A stretch of 64,000 bases of DNA. It comes from Parahoeflea alexandrii. GTDB taxonomy: Bacteria; Pseudomonadota; Alphaproteobacteria; Rhizobiales; Rhizobiaceae. The notes under the pieces were generated by a model, which worked only from the letters and a program-made list of their open reading frames with translations, ran no database searches and was not told where the DNA came from. Both the position numbers and the translations under genes were made by a program. Each line of letters starts with the position of its first letter. The first letter of the stretch is position 1. The stretch lies in contig NZ_JAPWHB010000003.1 in the NCBI RefSeq assembly GCF_027214025.1, positions 248,001 through 312,000 on the forward strand, written 5' to 3'. Positions 20,440 through 30,000 of the stretch are shown one piece after another.

Positions 20440-21821
20440 CTGGCACAAGGCCGCCGGGGCAGCGCAGGAGAGCGGGCAAGCAGGGAGAGCAATCGCGTGG
20501 CAAGGATTTAAAGCCGGGGCTTGCGGCGCGTCAGGCTGCGGCCCGGCTGTTGTCGGCGGTGACGGAAAGCCGGGCATCGCTGGACGGTCTTCTCGATCCG
20601 GCGGGCGGGAACCCGGCGTTCACCGGGCTGGGAGACCAGGACCGTCTCCTGGTGCGGGCGATTCTTCTCTCAGCACTCAGGCATCTCCAGGTCATTGACG
20701 CCTTTATCGACCGGCTGGTCGACAATCCGCTGCCCGATGGCGCGAAGGCGCTGCGGCAGGTGCTGCGGGTGGCTGCGGCGCAGATCCTCTATCTCGACGT
20801 ACCCGATCGCGCGGCCGTTGACCTGGCGGTGACGCAGGCCGATTCCGACCCCCGAAATCGCCGGTTTGCGGGCCTGGTCAATGCCCTGTTGCGGCGGATG
20901 GGGCGGGAAAAAGACACGCTTCTGCCGGAGATCGCGGCAACGACGCCGGACTTTCCGGAGTGGTTCGAAAGCCGGCTTCACAAGCACTATGCGGCGGATG
21001 CTGATGCTATTCTCTCGATCCTGTCCGAGCCGCCTGCGATCGACCTGACGGTCAAGGATGACGCGGCAGGCTGGGCCGCAAGGCTTGGCGGCGTCCTATT
21101 GCCGACGGGATCTGTTCGTATCGCCCGGCCGGAAGGTCCGGTGTCCGGCCTCGAGGGCTATGATGACGGCGACTGGTGGGTTCAGGATGCGGCGGCCAGC
21201 CTTCCGGCCCAGCTGTTCTCGAAGCTTGACGGACTGGACATCGTCGATCTTTGCGCCGCTCCGGGAGGCAAGACCGCGCAGCTGGCGCTGGCCGGTGCCA
21301 GGGTGACGGCCTGCGATCAATCCGCGACACGGCTCGAGCGGCTGCGCGGCAACCTGGCGCGGCTCGGGCTTGACGTCGCCACGCAGTTGACCCGGGCCCA
21401 GGATCTGGTCGCACCCGGCGGGTTTGACGGCGTGTTGCTCGATGCGCCGTGCTCGTCGACGGGAACGGCGCGGCGGCATCCCGATATTCCCTACACCAAG
21501 GGGCCCGAGGACATCATGCGCCTGGCCCGCGTGCAGCGCGATCTTCTCGATCATGCGGCGGGTCTGGTGCGTCCCGGCGGCGAGCTGGTGTTTTCCAACT
21601 GCTCGCTCGATCCCGAAGAAGGCGAAGAGATGGTGGCCGGTTTCCTCGCGGACCATCCGGTCTGGCGGATCAGACCGGTCGATCCGGCGCGGTGGCCGGG
21701 GCTTGAAGCGGCGATCACCGCCAGGGGTGAAGTCAGGACCCATCCGGCCATGCTCGGCAATGACGATCCGCGGCTTGCCGGGCTTGACGGATTCTACGCC
21801 GTGGTTTTGGTCCGCCCGTGA
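20436..21821 (+). CDS. RsmB/NOP-family RNA (cytosine-5) methyltransferase
   Basis: A SAM-dependent 5-methylcytosine RNA methyltransferase of the RsmB (Sun/Fmu) type, 461 residues. An NusB-like N-terminal domain (about 30-165) precedes the Rossmann domain with the SAM motif [12 protein letters not shown]. The two family cysteines are in LDAPCSSTG and [13 protein letters not shown]. The proposed TTG start at 20436 overlaps the htpX stop (TTGA), suggesting translational coupling; no other good start lies before the conserved region. The exact rRNA target is inferred by family. Confidence 0.9.
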   Translation: MTGTRPPGQRRRAGKQGEQSRGKDLKPGLAARQAAARLLSAVTESRASLDGLLDPAGGNPAFTGLGDQDRLLVRAILLSALRHLQVIDAFIDRLVDNPLPDGAKALRQVLRVAAAQILYLDVPDRAAVDLAVTQADSDPRNRRFAGLVNALLRRMGREKDTLLPEIAATTPDFPEWFESRLHKHYAADADAILSILSEPPAIDLTVKDDAAGWAARLGGVLLPTGSVRIARPEGPVSGLEGYDDGDWWVQDAAASLPAQLFSKLDGLDIVDLCAAPGGKTAQLALAGARVTACDQSATRLERLRGNLARLGLDVATQLTRAQDLVAPGGFDGVLLDAPCSSTGTARRHPDIPYTKGPEDIMRLARVQRDLLDHAAGLVRPGGELVFSNCSLDPEEGEEMVAGFLADHPVWRIRPVDPARWPGLEAAITARGEVRTHPAMLGNDDPRLAGLDGFYAVVLVRP

Positions 21822-21879
21822 GGAGGCTGCACAGGATGACGGCATTGATATGCTTTCCGTGAGTTCGCATTAGCGACAG

Positions 21880-23655
21880 TTGAACAATCAAGCGTCTGTG
21901 CTACGATTCTCGTCCGGTGGAGGGCCGGGACCCGGTTTCAGGAATTCCCGATTGGTATTTTCATTTCTCGAATCGCAACGTTCAGGGCAGTTGTACGGGA
22001 CGGAGATCTGGCGGCGATTCGCACGCAGGATCGCTCTGGGCCGAATCAACGCGTTGCGCTTTACCGGCGGAACCCCGGACCGGCTGGTCGTGGCGCCGAT
22101 TGACCTGCGCATTGCCGATCCGCACATCGCCGAGGAAATCTATTCCGGACGCTTCGCCATGGGCGGAAGCATGATCGATACAGGTGGAGGAAGCCCGTTT
22201 CAGCTCGAGGTCTCCAACGAATCGTTCAATCGCAGCCTGCATGGCTTTGGCTGGCTCAGGCATATGCGGGCTGCCGATCACGATCTGGCCTTCGCCAATG
22301 CAAGGGCGCTGGTCGATGACTGGATCGCGGTTGAAGGGCGGGAGCTCGGAGGTCTTGCCTTTGAGCCCGATGTGCTGGCCAGCCGGCTGATTGCCTGGCT
22401 TTCGCATTCGCCGATCGTGCTGCGTGGCGCCGATCACGGGTTTTACCGCCGCTTTCTCAAAAGCATTGCGCTGCAAACGCGGTATCTGAAGCATGTGGCC
22501 GGGGCCATGCCTGGCGACGCGACCCGTTTCAAGGCCCGGATAGCGCTGGCGATGGCGAGCCTGTGCCTGCCGTCCAGCGCCGGCGCGGTGCGGGCCGCGT
22601 CGCGCAATCTCGACAGCGAGATCGAGGTCCAGATCCTGCCTGACGGCGGGCATGTGTCCCGCAATCCGATGATTCTGATCGAGCTTTTGACAAACCTGCT
22701 GCCGCTCAAGCAAACCTACATCAACCTGGGCCAGAAGCCGCCGCGCAACATGGCTGCGGGGATGGACCGGATGTTCTCGGCCTTGCGCTTCTTCCGTCAT
22801 TCGAATGGCGAGCTGGCGCTGTTCAACGGCTCCTCGGCGGTTTCGGCGGACCGGCTTCTCGGGGTGCTGCGCTACGACGAGACCTCCGGTGCCGCGTTCA
22901 GGGAAATGCCGCATTCGTGCTATCAGAGACTGTCAGCCGGCAATGCCGTGCTGATTGCTGACACCGGGCCGCCGCCCAAGGGGATCCTGTCGAGCCAGGC
23001 GCATGCAGGGTGTCTTTCCTTCGAGCTTTCCTCGGGTGCCAACTGTTTCATCGTCAATGCCGGCGCGCCGGTGATTTCCCACACACCCTATGCCGATTTT
23101 GCAAGAATGACGGCGGCCCACAGCACCGTCACGCTGGACGACAGGTCATCGCTAAGTTTCTCGCATTCGCCGTTTCTGGGTCCGATCGTGACCGGCGGCG
23201 TCCGCCGGGTGACTGTCCGGTCGCTCGATGAGGAAGGCAAGCACCAGGGGTTTGACGCCACCCATGACGGATATGCCGGCAATCTGAAGCTCCTGCATCG
23301 GCGCAAGGTGCGGATGCTGGCGTCCGGACACGAAGTGCAGGGCCGGGACCAGATAACGCGGCCGGATGAAAGCGACCCCGATCCGGAAAACCGCACGGTC
23401 GCGGTGGCCCGGTTTCACGTCCATCCGACGATCTCGGTTCAGCAGGACGAGGATGGTGTGGTCCACCTCACCGCCGGCGATGGCGAAACCTGGGCCTTTG
23501 TCGGCCGTGACCTCAAGCCGCAGATCGAGGAAGATGTGTATTTCGCCGACCTCGCCGGTGCCCGGACCAGCAAGCAGATCACGATGGAATTCACGGTCGG
23601 CCAGCAGTCGCAGATCGACTGGAAGCTGATCCGCACCACGCTGCCGCGGGCTTAG
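21880..23655 (+). CDS. Heparinase II/III family protein
   Basis: A protein of up to 591 residues with a helical N-terminal domain and a C-terminal beta-rich domain of the heparinase II/III type (about 340-580, with HAGCLSFELSSG and CFIVNAGAP). The start is uncertain: TTG at 21880 and GTG at 21898 are in frame and neither has a clear ribosome binding site. No signal peptide is evident, which is odd for a polysaccharide lyase. From memory, a copy between the RsmB-type gene and purH is common in rhizobia. The substrate is unknown. Confidence 0.85.
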   Translation: MNNQASVLRFSSGGGPGPGFRNSRLVFSFLESQRSGQLYGTEIWRRFARRIALGRINALRFTGGTPDRLVVAPIDLRIADPHIAEEIYSGRFAMGGSMIDTGGGSPFQLEVSNESFNRSLHGFGWLRHMRAADHDLAFANARALVDDWIAVEGRELGGLAFEPDVLASRLIAWLSHSPIVLRGADHGFYRRFLKSIALQTRYLKHVAGAMPGDATRFKARIALAMASLCLPSSAGAVRAASRNLDSEIEVQILPDGGHVSRNPMILIELLTNLLPLKQTYINLGQKPPRNMAAGMDRMFSALRFFRHSNGELALFNGSSAVSADRLLGVLRYDETSGAAFREMPHSCYQRLSAGNAVLIADTGPPPKGILSSQAHAGCLSFELSSGANCFIVNAGAPVISHTPYADFARMTAAHSTVTLDDRSSLSFSHSPFLGPIVTGGVRRVTVRSLDEEGKHQGFDATHDGYAGNLKLLHRRKVRMLASGHEVQGRDQITRPDESDPDPENRTVAVARFHVHPTISVQQDEDGVVHLTAGDGETWAFVGRDLKPQIEEDVYFADLAGARTSKQITMEFTVGQQSQIDWKLIRTTLPRA

Positions 23656-23788
23656 ATCCGCCGGCCGGGTAACTCCCGATCCGGCCTTGCTCCACAGATA
23701 AGCCCAATTGCGTGTTTTATCGGCCATCGGCCTGTGTTAACGGATCCTCGCCGCCGGGCTCGCGCGGCTGTTTTCGAAGGATTTCCAT

Positions 23789-25402
23789 ATGGCTGTCGTA
23801 TCCAAGAACCATCCTGTGCCGGATCTGGTGCAGGTTCGCCGCGCACTTTTGTCTGTTTCCGACAAGACCGGGCTGGTGGATTTCGCCCGTGATCTCGCAG
23901 AACTCGGTGTGGAGCTGGTTTCGACCGGCGGTACCCGGGCGGCGCTCGAAGCGGCGGGTCTTGCGGTTCGCGACGTTTCCGACCTGACCGGATTTCCTGA
24001 AATCATGGATGGCCGGGTCAAGACGCTGCATCCGGGCGTACATGGCGGTCTTCTGTCGATCCGCGACGACGAGGAGCACCGGTCTGCGATGCAGGCGCAC
24101 GAGATCGCCGAGATCGACATGGCCGTGGTCAACCTCTACCCGTTCGAACAGACGGCGGCCGGCGGCGCCGATGCGGCGACGATTGTCGAGAATATCGATA
24201 TCGGCGGGCCAGCGATGATCCGCGCGTCGGCCAAGAACCATGCCTATGTGACCGCCATCACCGACCCCGAGGACTACGGCCGGGTGATCGAAGCGCTGAA
24301 GAGCCATGGCGGGTCTGTCCCGCTGGCGCTGCGGCGCGAACTCGCGGCGCTGGCATTCGCCCGGACGGCTGCCTATGACGCGGCGGTTTCGGGATGGTTC
24401 GCCAGGGCACTCGAGCTCGAGGCGCCGCGGCACCGAGCCTTCGGCGGCCGGCTCATCGACGTCATGCGTTACGGCGAGAATCCGCACCAGGCGGCGGCGT
24501 TCTATTCCAGTGGCGAGCAGCGTCCCGGGGTGGCGACGGCGACGCTGCTGCAGGGCAAGCAGCTGTCCTACAACAACATCAACGACACGGACGCGGCGTT
24601 CGAACTGGTCAGCGAGTTCGGGCGCGACCGCGCGGCCTGCGCCATCATCAAGCATGCAAATCCCTGCGGTGTGGCCGTCGGCGACAGCCTGGCCGATGCC
24701 TATCGCCGGGCGCTTGAATGCGACCAGACCTCGGCCTTCGGCGGCATCATCGCGCTCAACCGCATGCTCGACGCGGAAACGGCTACCGAGATCGTCAAGC
24801 TGTTCACCGAAGTGATCATCGCTCCTGACGCCAGCGAAGAGGCGAGAGAAATCCTGTCGGCCAAGAAGAATTTGCGGCTGATGGTGACCGGCGAGCTGGC
24901 GGATCCGCGCCAGCCCGGCCTGACGGTCAAGACGGTTGCCGGCGGCCTGCTGGTGCAGAGCCGCGACAACGGCATCGTCTTGCCGGAAGATTTCAAGGTG
25001 GTGACCAAGCGGGCGCCGGATGCGCGCGAACTCGCCGATCTCGGCTTTGCCTTCCGCGTGGCCAAGCACGTCAAATCCAACGCCATTGTCTATGCGCTCA
25101 ATGGCGCCACGGTCGGCATCGGCGCCGGTCAGATGAGCCGGGTCGATTCGGCCCGGATCGCGGCGCGCAAGGCGGTCGACGCGGCGGAAGTGCTCGGTCT
25201 CGATGCGCCGCTGACCAGGGGCAGCGTTGTCGCCTCCGATGCCTTCTTCCCGTTCGCTGACGGTTTGCTGTCGGCGATCGAGGCAGGCGCCACCGCCGTG
25301 GTGCAGCCGGGCGGATCGATGCGCGACCAGGACGTGATCGACGCGGCGGACGAGGCCGGCATCGCCATGGTGTTCACCGGAATGCGGCATTTCCGGCATT
25401 GA
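23789..25402 (+). CDS. purH: Bifunctional AICAR formyltransferase / IMP cyclohydrolase
   Basis: PurH catalyses the last two steps of IMP synthesis. The protein has 537 residues. The N-terminal IMP cyclohydrolase domain begins [17 protein letters not shown] with the TGGT motif. The formyltransferase domain carries the catalytic KHANPCG motif at about 287-293 ([11 protein letters not shown]). GAAGGA precedes the ATG. It follows the heparinase-like gene with a 133-base gap. I looked for a ZTP riboswitch in that gap and did not find its conserved core. Confidence 0.97.
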   Translation: MAVVSKNHPVPDLVQVRRALLSVSDKTGLVDFARDLAELGVELVSTGGTRAALEAAGLAVRDVSDLTGFPEIMDGRVKTLHPGVHGGLLSIRDDEEHRSAMQAHEIAEIDMAVVNLYPFEQTAAGGADAATIVENIDIGGPAMIRASAKNHAYVTAITDPEDYGRVIEALKSHGGSVPLALRRELAALAFARTAAYDAAVSGWFARALELEAPRHRAFGGRLIDVMRYGENPHQAAAFYSSGEQRPGVATATLLQGKQLSYNNINDTDAAFELVSEFGRDRAACAIIKHANPCGVAVGDSLADAYRRALECDQTSAFGGIIALNRMLDAETATEIVKLFTEVIIAPDASEEAREILSAKKNLRLMVTGELADPRQPGLTVKTVAGGLLVQSRDNGIVLPEDFKVVTKRAPDARELADLGFAFRVAKHVKSNAIVYALNGATVGIGAGQMSRVDSARIAARKAVDAAEVLGLDAPLTRGSVVASDAFFPFADGLLSAIEAGATAVVQPGGSMRDQDVIDAADEAGIAMVFTGMRHFRH

Positions 25403-25566
25403 TGATGATTGGTGGAAGGCTCACGTAAAGTGGGTCAATCGCGATCATACCTCAGTGCGTTAAGGTCTTCGTATGGTTTGACGGGTTAACAGCAGCCCCG
25501 GCCGCCCATCATGCCAAGCAGTTGGCGCACCGACCCTTCACGAGATCACCGGCGGGGCGTTTTCCG

Positions 25567-25598
25567 TACCCGAAGTATGGGCCATACTCGAGGTATGG
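25567..25598. repeat. Two adjacent imperfect palindromes between convergent genes
   Basis: GTACCCGAAGTATGG is followed at once by CCATACTCGAGGTATGG (25582-25598), an exact inverted repeat with arms CCATAC/GTATGG. The two units resemble each other. They lie between the ends of purH and the MFS gene, where no promoter is expected. There is no T-run, so they are not a standard terminator. The role is unknown. Confidence 0.5.
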
Positions 25599-25630
25599 AG
25601 TTGCCCGGTATCTCAAAAAAACGAAGACGT

Positions 25631-27025
25631 TCAGGACTTCCTGACGGGTTGATCCGCCGGATATGGCGTGGTCCAGAGAATGATCAGACCGACCGCGAAG
25701 AAGATGGTGATGGTCGCCATGCCGAGTCGCGCCGATCCGCTCAGAGCGGTGACGGTGGCGACCATGAAGGGCGCCAGGAAACTGGTGGCGCGGCCCGCCA
25801 GCGCATAGATACCGAAATAGCGGCCTGCCTCATCCTCGGTGACGCTTCGGGCCATGTAGGCGCGTGACGAGGCCTGCACGGGTCCGAATGCGATGCCGAT
25901 CAGCAGGCCGAACATGATATAGGCCTTCTCTGCGGCGGTCCCGAACAGTCCGCCACTGTCAGCCTCGCCGAACGGCAGCGCACCAAACAGGGTGAAGCCC
26001 GGACCGGTGGAGACGATGCCGAGCGTGGCAATCAGCAACAGCAGGATGGCCATCAGCACCACCATCTTGGAGCCGAGCTGGGTGTCGAGCCGGCTGGCGT
26101 AAAGACACGAGAAAATCGCCACCACATTGAGCATGATCCCGTAGACGCCGATCTCGGTGATCGACCAGCCGAACATGGCGGCGGCAAACCCGCCTCCAAG
26201 CGCGAGCAGGGCGTTTACGCCGTCCTGGTAGATCATGCGGGCAACGAGGAAGCGGAAGATGCCGGCGCGCTTTCGCACCTCACCCAGCGTCGAGCGCAGT
26301 TCACTGAGACCGTCGCGCACCGCTCCCTTCAGGGCCCGGCGTCCGCCCGCGTCCGGGGTGAACAGGAACATCGGCAGGATGAAAACGGCGTACCAGAGCG
26401 CCGAGATCGGCCCGGATGCACGGGCGTCCTCGCCCTGGACCGGGTCGAGGCCAAAAAGCGGATTAAGGCCGATCAGGGTCTTTCCGGTTTCCGGCGATGC
26501 GGCCAGGAAGGCGATGATGAAGATCAGCACGATCATGCCGCCGAGATAACCCAGCCCCCAGGCGAGATTGGAAACCCGCCCGATCTCCGCCTTCGGCACC
26601 AGCCGCAGCAGCATGGAATCATTGAACACGATGGAGAACTCGGCCGCCACCGAGGCCAGGGTGAACAGCGCCACAATAGCAAGAAGACTCGAGCCGGGCG
26701 CGGCAAACCATAAGCCGCACAGCGCCACGATCTTGATGATCGCAAAGAACGCGATCCAGGGTTTGCGCGGTCCGGTCTGGTCGGCAATCGATCCGAGCAC
26801 GGGTGAAAAGACTGCGATCAGCAGGCCACCGGCGGCAATGCCGTAGCCCCAGGCCGCCTGTCCGGTGGCCGGATCGCTTGCCATGCGGCTGATGAAATAG
26901 GGGCCGAAGATGAAGGTGGTGACGACGGTGAAGAACGGCTGCGCCGCCCAGTCAAACAGCATCCAGCCCCACACGCCGCGGCGCTGGACAGCGGGTGCGG
27001 ACGGCAGTCCGGTTACATCAGTCAT
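25631..27025 (-). CDS. MFS transporter, UMF1/Atg22-like
   Basis: A polytopic inner-membrane protein of 464 residues with about 12 predicted membrane segments. It begins VWGWMLFDWAAQPFFTVVTTFIFGPYF, the typical opening of the UMF1/Atg22-like branch of the major facilitator superfamily. The loop ADQTGPRKPW matches the usual MFS loop 2-3. It starts 30 bases after the NAD-glutamate dehydrogenase stop and is probably co-transcribed with it. Atg22 relatives are tied to amino-acid efflux in yeast, but the bacterial substrate is unknown. Confidence 0.85.
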   Translation of the reverse strand: MTDVTGLPSAPAVQRRGVWGWMLFDWAAQPFFTVVTTFIFGPYFISRMASDPATGQAAWGYGIAAGGLLIAVFSPVLGSIADQTGPRKPWIAFFAIIKIVALCGLWFAAPGSSLLAIVALFTLASVAAEFSIVFNDSMLLRLVPKAEIGRVSNLAWGLGYLGGMIVLIFIIAFLAASPETGKTLIGLNPLFGLDPVQGEDARASGPISALWYAVFILPMFLFTPDAGGRRALKGAVRDGLSELRSTLGEVRKRAGIFRFLVARMIYQDGVNALLALGGGFAAAMFGWSITEIGVYGIMLNVVAIFSCLYASRLDTQLGSKMVVLMAILLLLIATLGIVSTGPGFTLFGALPFGEADSGGLFGTAAEKAYIMFGLLIGIAFGPVQASSRAYMARSVTEDEAGRYFGIYALAGRATSFLAPFMVATVTALSGSARLGMATITIFFAVGLIILWTTPYPADQPVRKS

Positions 27026-27055
27026 TCCGCTACCCCTTCCAGGCCCGGTACCTGC

Positions 27056-30000
27056 TTATGCACGCAGCGATCGAGCCAGATCGCTCAACATGCCGGCGGC
27101 AACGGTGAGTTTTGCAACGGACAATTCGCCGCTGTCTGTCAGCGTCAGGATCTGGCCGCGGACGTGGGCGATGCGGTCCTTGTTGGTCGAGAGCCATTCC
27201 TCGGCCGGGCTTGCCGAATTCGGATTGCTGTCGAGTGCCGCACCGGCAATGATCCGCCGGGCCTGGGAGATCTCGTCGAGGCTGCGCGCCAGCGCCAGGC
27301 CCTCGAAGTGATCGCTGACGGGGATCCGGTCCACGGCGGCGACGATCCTGCCAAGCCGGAACGCTTCGGTGACCGCAAAGAAGGCCTGTGTCGCCCGGCC
27401 CAGGTCGGTCTTCGAATAGGCCGCGACATGGCAGATGTCGGGCGCCAGCGTCAGTGCGCCGAGCCCGGCGATGCGGTTTGCCAGCTCGAGCGGAACCGAC
27501 TGGGCGACAAGCTCGTTGCGCGCCTCCTCGGCTTCCTGGCGCATGAAATCGGGGAGAGCCGCCGCCAGCTTGCCATCGAGCTTGGCAATGCTTTCCTGCA
27601 TCGACCTGACCGCCGAGCCGAGATCGCCCTGCGCCGCGCCTGTCTTGAGCGCCCAGCCGGTGACGGTCTTGAGCGTGTCGCTGATCCGGGCGTAGAGCTG
27701 GTTCTGCACGGCGCCAGGCACCCTGGTGTCGAGATCATCGACCTGCGCATAGAGCTGGTTGAGCATGAGCCCGTCGCGGGCAAGAACAAAGGCCTTGACG
27801 ATTTCGTCGGCGGTGGCGCCCGACTTGTCGCCCATGCCGATGACAAAGGCCGGTCCGCCACGGTTGATCGCATCGTTTCCGAGCAGGGTCGAAATGATTT
27901 CGCGTCTCAGCCTGTGGCTGGCGATATCGGCCGAATGCGGTTTCTGCATCTTCTTCGGGAAATAGGACCTGAGTGCCTCGTCGAAATAGGGATCGTCCGG
28001 CAGGGCGCTGGCGACAATCTCGTCGAACAGCACCAACTTGGCATAGGACAGCAGCACGCCGATCTCGGGCCGGGTCAGGGCATGGCCGGCGGCGACCCTT
28101 TCGGCGACCGCCAGGTCGTCGGGCAGGTACTCGACCTTGCGGTTGAGCAGGCCGCGGGCTTCGAGATTGCCCATCACCCTGTTGAGTTCGCCGACGCCGG
28201 ATACGCCATCGGCCTCCGCGACGGAGATCGCCAGGGTCTGCAGATAGTTGTTGCGCAGCACCAGCTCGGCCACCTCGTCGGTCATGGCGGCCAGAAGCGT
28301 GTTGCGCTTGGGACGGGTGAGCCGGCCTTCGCGCATGGCGTTGGCGAGCGCAATCTTGATGTTGACCTCGACGTCGGAGGAATTGACTCCGGCGGAGTTG
28401 TCGATCGCATCCGAATTGCAGCGGCCGCCATTGAGCGCATAGGCGATGCGGCCTTTCTGGGTGACGCCTAGATTGGCGCCCTCGCCGATCACCCTGGCGC
28501 GGACCTGGCGGGCATGAATGCGGATGGCATCGTTGGCGCGGTCGCCGACATCCGCGTCGTTTTCGCCGGCGTCCTTGATATAGGTTCCGATGCCGCCGAA
28601 CCACAACAGATCGGTCTCCATCGACAGGATCGCGGTCATGATGTCCTGCGGCGTGGCCTTGCCGGGCCTGAGCCCGATCACGGCGGCTGCCTCGGGCGTG
28701 AGCTCGACCGATTTGAGCGAGCGCGGGATGATCATGCCGCCTTTCGACAGCTTCGACTTGTCGTAGTCCTGCCAGCTCGACCGGCCGAGATCGAACAGCC
28801 GGCTCCGCTCGGCAAAGCCCACGGCACAATCGGGATCGGGATCGATGAAGATGTCACGGTGATCGAAGGCGGCGAGCAGCCTGATCTGCGTCGACAGCAG
28901 CATGCCGTTGCCGAACACGTCGCCGGACATGTCGCCGACACCGGCGGCGGTGAATGGCGTTGTCTGGATGTCGATGTTCATTTCCCGGAAATGCCGCTTC
29001 ACCGCTTCCCAGGCGCCGCGCGCGGTAATCCCCATCTTCTTGTGGTCATAACCGGCCGATCCACCGGACGCGAAGGCGTCGTCGAGCCAGAAATCCTGCT
29101 CCTGGCTGAGCGCGTTGGCGGTGTCTGAGAAGGTGGCCGTGCCCTTGTCGGCGGCAACCACGAAATAGGGATCGTCCGCATCATGCCGAACGGTGTTGGC
29201 CGGCGGAACGATGGCATCGCCGACAATATTGTCGGTTACAGACAGAAGGGTGCGGATGAACAGCTTGTAGGCGTCGCGCCCTGCCTCGAAAATCGCGTCG
29301 CGGCCACCTTCAGCGGGCAGTTTCTTGGGATAGAAGCCGCCCTTGGCGCCGACCGGCACAATGACCGCATTCTTGACCTGCTGGGCCTTGACCAGGCCGA
29401 GCACCTCGGTGCGGTAGTCCTGCGCCCGGTCCGACCAGCGAAGTCCGCCGCGGGCAACCGGGCCGAAGCGCAGGTGAACCCCCTCGACTTCCGAACCATA
29501 GACGAAGATCTCGCGGAAAGGCCGCGGTTCGGGAAGACCCTCGAGCTTTTTCGGGTCAAGCTTGAACGCCAAAGCCGGACGCGGCGCGCCATCGGCGCCG
29601 GTCTGGAAATAGTTGGTCCTGAGCGAGGATTCGATGGCGTTGACGTAGCGCCGAAGGATCCGGTCATCGTCAAGGCTCGGAACCTCGGCAAGCGCCGCCT
29701 CGATGGATTCGGTGATGCCGGTGCTCAGTTCGGTGCGCTTTGCCGCTTTCAGCCCAGTATCAAACCGGATCCGGAACAATTCGAACAATTTTGCGGCGAT
29801 ACCGGAATGGCGGTTGAGACTGAGGGCTATGTATTCCTGCGAATAGGCAATGCCTGCCTGCCTCAGATAGCGGGCATAGGCGCGCAGCACGGTGGCTTCG
29901 CGAACGGTCAATCCGGCATTGGTGACGAGCCGGTTGTAGCTGTCATTGTCGGTGTCGCCGCGCCAGACCGAGAGGAAGGCCTGCTCCAGCCGGGCACCGT

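Noticed and set aside
23656-23788. A ZTP riboswitch before purH
   Set aside because: The conserved core sequences of that riboswitch are not present in the 133-base gap.
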